NCBI GenBank assembly: GCA_007122565.1
Contig: SKTJ01000111.1
Location: 1-7,892, forward strand
Origin: Syntrophomonadaceae bacterium
GTDB taxonomy: Bacteria; Bacillota; Dethiobacteria; DTU022; UBA8154
Length of the DNA: 7,892 nucleotides
Reading direction: 5' to 3'
Below, piece after piece: positions 1 to 4,927 of this stretch. The notes beneath the pieces were generated by a model. That model saw only the letters and a list, made by a program, of their open reading frames with translations. It was not told the origin of the DNA and did no database searches. Made by a program: the position numbers and the translations under genes. Position 1 is the stretch's first letter, and every line of letters begins with the position of its first letter.

Positions 1-401
1 TGGCTGCCTACCGGCTTAACCCCCGCATGGCTCTGGTGCTGGAGACGACGCTTGCGGCAGATTTACCGGATGTCGACGAAAAAGACCAGGTTACGCTATT
101 GGGAAAAGGCCCTGCCTTTACGCTGCAGGACGATTCCCTGATTACTCATCCCCGCGTGTTGGAGCGCCTGGTGGCTGTTGCACAGGAACGGGGTATTCCG
201 TATCAGTTTCGCCGTTATGCCGGTAATGCCACAGATGCGGGGGCCATCTCCCTGTCACACAGCGGGGTGCCGGCCGGGGTGATTTCAAATCCCTGCCGCT
301 ATCTGCACAGCCCGGCCTCCCTGCTTAGTCTGGCGGACTGGCGCGACCAGGTGAACGTGGTAGACGGCTTTATCAGATCAGTACTGGCAAAGGGGTTGTA
401 A
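1..401 (+). CDS. M42 family metallopeptidase, C-terminal part (5' end outside window)
   Basis: This is the 3' part of a gene whose reading frame is already open at the window edge; the first complete codon is at base 3 and TAA is at 399-401, leaving 132 codons. The product matches the C-terminal half of M42 (glutamyl aminopeptidase/endoglucanase-M like) dinuclear-metal aminopeptidases. Visible landmarks are LVLETT (the Glu sits where the family has an Asp or Glu metal ligand), a GxAF-like strand GKGPAFTLQDDS, and the C-terminal block GNATDAGAISLSHSGVPAG followed by CRYLHSP, whose His is the expected last metal ligand. It is clearly paralogous to the next gene, 6 bases downstream, and probably co-transcribed with it. 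The residues after the ligand His read SPAS, where the neighbour has TPGE. The N-terminal ligands and catalytic Glu cannot be checked. The ATG at 27 is internal to the domain and is not a real start. Confidence 0.9.
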   Translation, partial: AAYRLNPRMALVLETTLAADLPDVDEKDQVTLLGKGPAFTLQDDSLITHPRVLERLVAVAQERGIPYQFRRYAGNATDAGAISLSHSGVPAGVISNPCRYLHSPASLLSLADWRDQVNVVDGFIRSVLAKGL

Positions 402-407
402 TAAATT

Positions 408-1409
408 ATGAAAGAATTGCTTACGAGGCTTACCGCTGCTTTCGGTCCCGCCGGACGGGAAGAAGAGGTGCGTTCCCTGTTGAAACAGGAGCTAACACAG
501 GTGGGTGGTCCGGATGCGGTCGTGGACGACCTGGGGAATCTGATTGTTACCCGCGGTAAGGATGCAGATCAAAAAATTCTGGTTGCCGCCCATATGGACC
601 AGATCGGTTTTATGGTTACCTTTATTGAGGAAAACGGTTTTTTACGTATCACGCCTGTAGGGGGGATTCAGGCCAAATCCCTGCCCGGGATGCGCCTCCG
701 CTTTGGCGGGGGGACGACCGGAGTGATCGGTCAGGAAAAACTTAAGGCGCAAAAAGATCTGGATTTTTCCAAGCTTTATGTGGATATGGGTGTAAACGAC
801 CGGGAAGAAGCAGAAAAGCAGGTGCAAATCGGTGATACGGCTGTCTTCGATGCGCCGCTTGTGATGGAAGGGAATCGGTATATTGCCGGGGCCATGGATA
901 ACCGGGCCGGTTGCACCGTCCTGCTGGAAACACTGCGCCGTCTCCCCACGGATCTGCCCCAGTCTGTCTGTTTTGTTTTCACTGTGCAGGAGGAGGTGGG
1001 GCTACGTGGTGCCCAGGCAGTCTCGTATCGCCTCAATCCCCATTTCGGCCTGGCTGTGGATGTTACCCGTACCGGCGATACGCCGGAGCCTCAGTTTAAA
1101 ACGCCTTTATCCCTGGGTAAGGGGCCGGCAATCAAGATCCGCGATTCCTCTGTGATCTGCCATCCCCGTGTTACTGCCCTGATGCGCCGTGTGGCGGACC
1201 AAAATTCCATTCCCCACCAATTCGAAGTGCTGGAACAGGGCGGCACTGATGCGGGGGCAATTCACCTTTCCCGCGCAGGCGTGCCCACGGGAGCGGTCTC
1301 CATCCCCTGCCGCTATATCCACACACCGGGTGAAATGGTGGATAGTGCCGATCTGGAAAACGGAGTTTCGCTCTTGCTCGCTCTTTTACAAACTGAGTGG
1401 AAGTGGTAA
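408..1409 (+). CDS. M42 family metallo-aminopeptidase
   Basis: This is a complete 333-aa cytosolic aminopeptidase of family M42, close to the usual family length of 330-360 aa. All expected di-metal site residues are visible: His62 in AAHMDQIGF (with Asp64), the bridging Asp164 in GAMDNRAG, catalytic Glu195 and ligand Glu196 in VQEEVGLRGA, Asp218 in LAVDVT, and His305 in CRYIHTPGE. An inserted region between the two halves of the catalytic domain (about residues 75-155) corresponds to the dimerisation/PDZ-like domain of the family. The ATG at 408 is preceded by an AAGGGG stretch ending 12 bases upstream, inside the last codons of the preceding paralogue. The two genes therefore form a tandem pair with a 6-base gap. 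Members trim N-terminal residues from short peptides, often as large tetrahedral assemblies. Exact specificity (glutamyl, leucyl or other) cannot be read from sequence. There is no signal peptide. Confidence 0.95.
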   Translation: MKELLTRLTAAFGPAGREEEVRSLLKQELTQVGGPDAVVDDLGNLIVTRGKDADQKILVAAHMDQIGFMVTFIEENGFLRITPVGGIQAKSLPGMRLRFGGGTTGVIGQEKLKAQKDLDFSKLYVDMGVNDREEAEKQVQIGDTAVFDAPLVMEGNRYIAGAMDNRAGCTVLLETLRRLPTDLPQSVCFVFTVQEEVGLRGAQAVSYRLNPHFGLAVDVTRTGDTPEPQFKTPLSLGKGPAIKIRDSSVICHPRVTALMRRVADQNSIPHQFEVLEQGGTDAGAIHLSRAGVPTGAVSIPCRYIHTPGEMVDSADLENGVSLLLALLQTEWKW

Positions 1410-1603
1410 AAAACACTTGCATAATCAGATAGATGGTAGATAGTGGCTAGGGAAAACCGGAAAAAAAGCGGGCGGCTATGGGCAGCCGCCCCTACAAAAC
1501 CTCAGTAACGGTTCTTGCCGGGATGATATATATTCGGTATATTCTGGCATATTGAAAGCTTAACAGATTATTTATTTTGGTGAGTTTTTGGGGTAAAGAA
1601 CTA
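1410..1603. other. AT-rich spacer after the M42 genes, no gene seen
   Basis: No coding frame with a ribosome binding site is apparent here. The stretch holds the hairpin repeat at 1468-1495 (listed separately). A weak promoter-like pair follows: TTGCCG at 1515-1520 and TATATT at 1538-1543, 17 bases apart, set among imperfect TATATTC repeats. No convincing + strand terminator for the M42 genes is visible; the repeat hairpin is the only strong stem and it is followed by CTACAAAA rather than a T run. The weak promoter could give a longer transcript into the pan leader, but the downstream candidate at 1604-1632 is much better. Confidence 0.4.
1468..1495 (-). repeat. 28-base hairpin repeat, copy 1 (reverse orientation)
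   Basis: On the + strand this is an 8-bp perfect stem, GGGCGGCT with AGCCGCCC, around loop ATGGGC, flanked by GC on the left and CTAC on the right. Read on the minus strand it begins GTAGGGGCGG and ends CCGCCCGC, exactly as does the copy at 3551-3578, and both copies are 28 bases long. The two innermost stem pairs differ between copies but remain paired, so the stem is conserved rather than the sequence. It is probably a REP-like dispersed element. On the minus strand it is followed by GC and seven Ts, so it could also stop antisense transcription. Confidence 0.75.
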
Positions 1604-1632
1604 TTGCATTTAACAGAGGTTAATGCTAAAAT
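1604..1632 (+). promoter_or_regulatory. Sigma-A-type promoter of the pantothenate operon, extended -10
   Basis: A -35 box TTGCAT (1604-1609) and a -10 box TAAAAT (1627-1632) are separated by exactly 17 bases. TG at 1624-1625 gives the extended -10 form TGnTAAAAT. Transcription would start near 1639, at the GGG that opens the first leader hairpin. The spacer contains an inverted repeat, TTAAC-N4-GTTAA (1610-1623), which could be an operator. The distance to the first gene's ATG gives a leader of about 195 nt. Confidence 0.65.
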
Positions 1633-1638
1633 GCACTT

Positions 1639-1771
1639 GGGCGGGGATCTGTACAGACTCTGCACCACTGGGTATTTACTATTCTTTTGAAAAGTCTTAA
1701 AAATAAGTACTACGTTTGCTGCCTGGAGCCAATGTGGACCGGGACAGGGTACATGTCTTATGGTATTATTG
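1639..1771 (+). promoter_or_regulatory. Structured 5' leader of the pan operon; candidate pan RNA motif (tandem)
   Basis: Two hairpins precede the attenuator. Hairpin 1 (about 1638-1667) pairs GCGGGG (1641-1646) with CTCTGC (1658-1663, two G-U pairs) and TCT with AGA around loop GTAC. A1647 is bulged on one strand and A1664 on the other, and TGG (1638-1640) pairs with CCA (1665-1667). Hairpin 2 (about 1722-1748) has CCA (1729-1731) with TGG (1735-1737), then bulged A1738, pair G1728-C1739, bulged A1727, and pair G1726-C1740. An outer CCTG (1722-1725)/CAGG (1745-1748) stem closes it. The published pan motif is described as a stem interrupted by two conserved bulged adenines, often in tandem, upstream of panB operons. 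Position and architecture fit, but I cannot compare with the covariance model. The pairing was done by eye. Confidence 0.5.
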
Positions 1772-1800
1772 TGCCTTCCTGTTCACAGGGAGGCATTTAT
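1772..1800 (+). terminator. Leader terminator/attenuator hairpin upstream of the pan operon
   Basis: TGCCTTCCTG (1772-1781) pairs with CAGGGAGGCA (1786-1795) over 10 bp (one G-U) around tetraloop TTCA. It is followed by TTTATTATTT, a T-rich though interrupted tail. It lies between the promoter and the ATG at 1834, so as a terminator it would be an attenuator. The element ACAGGG of its right arm (1785-1790) is duplicated at 1744-1749 in the upstream leader, where it could pair with the left arm (GACAGGG with TTCCTGTT) and block the terminator. The hairpin is clear; its role is inferred. Confidence 0.6.
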
Positions 1801-1833
1801 TATTTCATAATATTTCTAAAAAGGGGCACTTTA

Positions 1834-2700
1834 ATGAAACAGCTATCTGTGATCGGGGCGGGTAATGTGGGCAAGGTACTTGGTGCCGCATTAAAGGAAA
1901 AAGGATACCCTCTGGCGGCTGCTTTTTGTCGTACGGATTTGTCACGGCGCACGGCGGAGCAGGTTTTGCAGTGTTTTGTCTATGACGACAAGTGCCGCGC
2001 TGCTGCTGCAGGTGATATCGTATTTTTAACTACACCGGATCAGGTTATTGAGGAAGTCTGCTCGGATATAGCCGAGGCCGGGGGTTTTCGGCCCGGTCAG
2101 ATCGTACTTCATACCAGTGGAGCCCACAGTTCCGCTGTTTTAGCAGCGGCACGGGAGCATGGTGCGCATGTTCTTTCCTTTCACCCCCTGCAGACATTTC
2201 CTGGTTTGGAGGTGGGCCTTCAGTCCCTGCCGGGAACCTTTTTTGCTGTTGAGGGGGATGCAGAAGGTTTTGCAGTGGCTGAGGAATTGGTTGCTGCCCT
2301 TGGCGGTAAAATACTTTCTATCCCCACGGAGATGAAGCCGCTCTACCATGCGGCCGCCTGCGTGGCCTGCAATTATCTGGTTTCCCTGATGGATGTGGCC
2401 TTAAAAATGTATGACGTTATGGATATCCCTGTGCAAAGTGCCATGGAAGCCCTTTCACCTCTGATTCAGGGAACGTTGCGCAATATTGCTGCCCTCGGCC
2501 CGCAACAGGCCCTTACGGGACCTATCGCCCGGGGTGATGTTTCCACCATTTTAAGCCACCTGGGGAAGATGGAGCAACAGTGCCCGGAACTGATGCCCCT
2601 TTATAAAGAATTGGGAAAATACACTGTGGACTTGGCCCGGCGCAAAGGGACCCTGGAGGAAGTAGCGGCAAAGGAGATAAATAAATTGTTAGGAGGTTAG
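1834..2700 (+). CDS. panG: Rossmann-like/DUF2520 oxidoreductase, probable ketopantoate reductase (PanG type)
   Basis: This 288-aa cytosolic protein has an N-terminal NAD(P)-binding Rossmann fold (VIGAGNVGK, residues 6-14; FLTTPDQVIEEV, 64-75; HTSGAHSS, 93-100). A helical DUF2520 C-terminal domain follows, with the signature LTGPIARGDVSTILSHLG. Lys168, His172 and Asn180 in the KPLYHAAACVACN stretch are placed like the catalytic Lys/Asn of beta-hydroxyacid dehydrogenases and ketopantoate reductases. The ATG at 1834 is chosen because AAGGGG (1821-1826) lies 7 bases upstream. An upstream in-frame TTG at 1687 would translate through the attenuator hairpin and is unlikely. The gene leads the operon, with panB 5 bases downstream. 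Ketopantoate reduction to pantoate is the one step otherwise missing here. PanG of Francisella, as I recall it, is a ketopantoate reductase of this type. Family assignment is firm; the reaction is inferred. Confidence 0.8.
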   Translation: MKQLSVIGAGNVGKVLGAALKEKGYPLAAAFCRTDLSRRTAEQVLQCFVYDDKCRAAAAGDIVFLTTPDQVIEEVCSDIAEAGGFRPGQIVLHTSGAHSSAVLAAAREHGAHVLSFHPLQTFPGLEVGLQSLPGTFFAVEGDAEGFAVAEELVAALGGKILSIPTEMKPLYHAAACVACNYLVSLMDVALKMYDVMDIPVQSAMEALSPLIQGTLRNIAALGPQQALTGPIARGDVSTILSHLGKMEQQCPELMPLYKELGKYTVDLARRKGTLEEVAAKEINKLLGG

Positions 2701-2705
2701 GAAAA

Positions 2706-3551
2706 ATGAGCGTGACCCGTTTAACGACCCTGAACTTGCGGGAGATGAAACAGAAGAAAGAGAAGATCACCATGATTACTGCCTACGATTACCCTACGGC
2801 CGAACTGGTGGACGAGGCGGGGGCAGAAACTATCCTGGTGGGAGATTCCCTGGGAATGGTTGTCCTCGGGTACCCGGACACCCTCTCTGTGAGCCTGGAT
2901 GAAATGATCCATCACGGCAAGGCGGTGGTGCGAGGCAGTAAACGGGCCTTTGTCATTATCGACATGCCCTTTTTAACCTACCAGATCAACAGCGAGGAAG
3001 CGTTGCGTAATGCCGGCAGAACGATCCAGGAGACGGGGGGACAGGCCGTTAAACTGGAAGGTGGGGTGGAAATCAGTGAGGCGGTGCGGAAGATTACCCA
3101 GGCCGGTATCCCGGTGGTGGGGCATCTTGGGCTCACTCCCCAGTCAGCAGGGCAAATGGGTGGCTTTAAAGTACAGGGCCGGGACATTAAGGCGGCACGC
3201 AAAATGATCGACGATGCTCTGATACTTGAAGAAGCGGGTGCCTTTATGCTCGTTCTCGAATGTGTCCCTTGGCAGTTGGCCCAGTTGATCACGGAGAAAC
3301 TTTCCATTCCCGTCATCGGCATTGGTGCCGGTCGGCATTGTGATGGCCAGGTACTTGTTTATCATGACGTGATGGGCCTTTACACGGGTAAGCGGCCGAA
3401 ATTTGTAAAACAGTTTGCCGACGCCCGGGCAGAGATGCTGCACGGTGTAAACAACTATATAGAGGAAGTGAAAAATGTGTCCTTCCCCGGGGAAGAGCAC
3501 ATCTTTACCATGCCGGCGGAAGCACTGACCGAGCTTACAGTTAGCGTATAG
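2706..3551 (+). CDS. panB: 3-methyl-2-oxobutanoate hydroxymethyltransferase (ketopantoate hydroxymethyltransferase)
   Basis: PanB transfers a hydroxymethyl group from 5,10-methylenetetrahydrofolate to alpha-ketoisovalerate, giving ketopantoate, the first committed step of pantothenate synthesis. The 281-aa product has the usual length and is a single TIM-barrel domain. Metal and substrate residues are all present: Asp47 in GDSLGM, Asp86 in IIDMPF, Glu118 in KLEGG, and catalytic Glu185 in LECVP. GHLGLTPQS (139-147) and IGIGAG followed by CDGQVLVYHDVMGL are also family blocks. AGGAGG (2691-2696) overlaps the end of the preceding gene and lies 9 bases before the ATG, so the two are translationally close and co-transcribed. 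The stop codon TAG shares its last G with the hairpin repeat that follows. Nothing looks broken or transferred. Confidence 0.98.
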   Translation: MSVTRLTTLNLREMKQKKEKITMITAYDYPTAELVDEAGAETILVGDSLGMVVLGYPDTLSVSLDEMIHHGKAVVRGSKRAFVIIDMPFLTYQINSEEALRNAGRTIQETGGQAVKLEGGVEISEAVRKITQAGIPVVGHLGLTPQSAGQMGGFKVQGRDIKAARKMIDDALILEEAGAFMLVLECVPWQLAQLITEKLSIPVIGIGAGRHCDGQVLVYHDVMGLYTGKRPKFVKQFADARAEMLHGVNNYIEEVKNVSFPGEEHIFTMPAEALTELTVSV

Positions 3552-3578
3552 TAGGGGCGGACGACCTTGTCCGCCCGC
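3551..3578 (+). repeat. 28-base hairpin repeat, copy 2, between panB and panC
   Basis: GGGCGGAC pairs perfectly with GTCCGCCC over 8 bp around loop GACCTT, flanked by GTAG and GC. Compared with copy 1 at 1468-1495 in inverse orientation, the outer 10 and 8 bases are identical and the two inner stem pairs covary (C-G to A-T, T-A to C-G). The element starts on the last base of the panB stop codon and ends 3 bases before the panC ribosome binding site. It fills most of the only long gap inside the operon. No T run follows it, so it is not a classical terminator. It may affect mRNA stability or panC translation. Confidence 0.75.
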
Positions 3579-3599
3579 AATGAGGGGTGTGTAAATAAC

Positions 3600-4448
3600 A
3601 TGGAGCTTGTACGGGATCTGGCAGCGCTACGGGAAAAAGTGGATACAATCAGGCAGCAGGGAAAAGAGATCGGTTTTGTGCCCACAATGGGCTTTTTGCA
3701 CGAAGGCCATCTTTCCCTGATTCGCACAGCCAGAGCACAAAACGCCTTTGTGGTGGTCAGTATTTTTGTAAATCCCCTGCAGTTTGGGGCAGGCGAGGAT
3801 TATGAAGAATATCCCCGGGACCTGGAGCAAGACAGCCTTCTGGCCGGCGAGGCGGGGTGCGATCTCATCTTTTATCCTGCGGTACGGAATTTTTACCCGC
3901 CAGGTTATGCCACCTTTGTTGAGGTGCAGGGCAGCCTTACGGAGGGGCTCTGTGGCGCTGCCAGGCCGGGCCATTTCCGAGGGGTGACTACGGTGCTGGT
4001 CAAACTCTTCAACCTGGTGACCCCGCATCGCACTTACTTTGGCCAAAAAGATGCGCAGCAGTGTCTTGTGGTAAAAAAAATGCTTAAGGACTTAAATTAT
4101 AACATCCAGTTTAATATTATGCCTACCGTGCGCGAACCGGATGGATTGGCCATGAGTTCGCGCAACAAGTACCTTACACCCCCGCAACGGGCAAATGCGC
4201 CTGTGCTTTACCAAAGCCTGCAGCAGGTGGAGGTTTTGATCCGAAACGGGGAACGGGATGGGGAGGCAGTTAAAGATACAATGCGCAGTAACATTGCTTC
4301 CGTGCCCGGAACAGAGATAGATTATATAGAGATCATGGATGTGGATGAACTCAAACCCATAAGCCGGCTGGCAGGCAGTTTCCTCATCGCTTTGGCAGTC
4401 AGATTTGGCAGTACTCGACTCATTGATAACATTATTATGGAGGTGTGA
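3600..4448 (+). CDS. panC: Pantothenate synthetase (pantoate--beta-alanine ligase)
   Basis: PanC condenses pantoate with beta-alanine using ATP, through a pantoyl-adenylate, in the cytosol. The 282-aa product has typical length. It carries the nucleotidyltransferase signature PTMGFLHEGHLSLI with HEGH at 34-37, then SIFVNPLQFG (54-63), the pantoate/ATP block CGAARPGHFRGV (118-129), FGQKDAQQ (147-154), and MSSRNKYL (185-192), the KMSKS-like loop. The ATG at 3600 is chosen because homologues begin right at this point. GAGGGG at 3582-3587 precedes it by 12 bases, slightly long, so the start signal is weaker than for the neighbours. An in-frame TTG at 3567 lies inside the hairpin repeat and is unlikely. 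The last codons contain the panD ribosome binding site. Confidence 0.97.
   Translation: MELVRDLAALREKVDTIRQQGKEIGFVPTMGFLHEGHLSLIRTARAQNAFVVVSIFVNPLQFGAGEDYEEYPRDLEQDSLLAGEAGCDLIFYPAVRNFYPPGYATFVEVQGSLTEGLCGAARPGHFRGVTTVLVKLFNLVTPHRTYFGQKDAQQCLVVKKMLKDLNYNIQFNIMPTVREPDGLAMSSRNKYLTPPQRANAPVLYQSLQQVEVLIRNGERDGEAVKDTMRSNIASVPGTEIDYIEIMDVDELKPISRLAGSFLIALAVRFGSTRLIDNIIMEV
4439..4445 (+). promoter_or_regulatory. Ribosome binding site that fixes the TTG start of panD
   Basis: GGAGGTG lies within the last codons of panC (its TGA follows at 4446-4448) and 7 bases before TTG at 4453. The ATG four codons further on (4465) would be 19 bases away. The site therefore supports TTG as the panD start and implies coupled translation of panC and panD. 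Confidence 0.85.
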
Positions 4449-4452
4449 GCCC

Positions 4453-4836
4453 TTGTTACGGACTATGTGTAAATCCAAAATTCACCGAGCCACCGTTACC
4501 GGAGCTGATTTGAATTATATGGGTAGCATTACCATTGACTCGGATCTATTGGAAAAAGCTGATATTTTACCTTACGAAAAAGTCCAGGTAGTCAACAACA
4601 ACAACGGAGCCCGTCTGGAGACCTATACCATTGCCGGGGAGCGGGGCAGTGGGGAGATTTGCCTGAACGGGGCAGCGGCCCGCCTTGTTCAGCCGGGAGA
4701 TCAGGTTATCATCATCAGTTATGCCGCGTATAGCCGGGAAGATCTGCCGCAATATCGGCCCTGTGTCATTTTTGTGGATGGTAAAAACAGGATAACAAAA
4801 ATATCTGACGAGGAATTGGCCAATACGTTTGGCTAA
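4453..4836 (+). CDS. panD: Aspartate 1-decarboxylase proenzyme
   Basis: PanD decarboxylates L-aspartate to beta-alanine for PanC. The 127-aa product is a small pyruvoyl enzyme that self-cleaves between Gly24 and Ser25 (YMGSITID), with Ser25 becoming the pyruvoyl group. Other active-site residues are present: Lys9 in KSKIHRATVTGA, Arg54, Thr57 and Tyr58 in ARLETY, and Asn72 in CLNGAAARL. The TTG start gives MLRTMCKSKIHRA, matching the usual PanD N-terminus (MLRTML) and length of 126-127 aa; the ribosome binding site spacing agrees. It is separated from the panC stop by only 4 bases and closes the operon. A weak all-AT hairpin (4834-4851) follows and is not a convincing terminator. Confidence 0.97.
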   Translation: MLRTMCKSKIHRATVTGADLNYMGSITIDSDLLEKADILPYEKVQVVNNNNGARLETYTIAGERGSGEICLNGAAARLVQPGDQVIIISYAAYSREDLPQYRPCVIFVDGKNRITKISDEELANTFG

Positions 4837-4860
4837 TATTTTTAAATATTATTATATTAA

Positions 4861-4889
4861 TTTACAATGTTTCTAATATGTGTTACAAT
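4861..4889 (+). promoter_or_regulatory. Promoter of the aminomutase gene, extended -10
   Basis: TTTACA (4861-4866) and TACAAT (4884-4889) are 17 bases apart, and TG at 4881-4882 gives an extended -10 (TGnTACAAT). Transcription should start near 4896, leaving a short leader of about 32 nt before the ATG at 4928. The whole 91-base gap is strongly AT-rich compared with its flanks. This suggests the aminomutase is transcribed separately from the pan operon. Confidence 0.6.
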
Positions 4890-4927
4890 AACTTTTGCAT
4901 TTTAACAAACTTAAGCAGGGGTTCTAA

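Noticed and set aside
1461..1495. Minus-strand terminator made by repeat copy 1 plus a T7 run
   Set aside because: The hairpin followed by GC and seven Ts on the minus strand looks like a terminator, but no minus-strand gene reads towards it. It is better explained as the dispersed repeat next to an A tract.
1729..1800. T-box riboswitch (ATGTGGACCGGG resembles the T-box core)
   Set aside because: The core TGGNACCGCG is not matched (one base short and altered), it does not overlap the terminator's left arm as a T-box antiterminator should, and no Stem I/specifier features are evident. Pantothenate operons are not usual T-box targets.
1687..1833. In-frame TTG at 1687 extending the DUF2520 protein by 49 residues
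   Set aside because: The extension would run through the leader hairpins and the terminator stem, has no ribosome binding site, and has a composition unlike a Rossmann N-terminus. ATG 1834 has a good site and places the GAGNVG motif at the expected distance from the start.
4834..4851. Terminator after panD (TAATATT/AATATTA hairpin)
   Set aside because: The stem is 7 A-T pairs with no G-C and the downstream tail is mixed A/T, too weak to call. Transcription of the pan operon may end here, but the sequence does not show it clearly.
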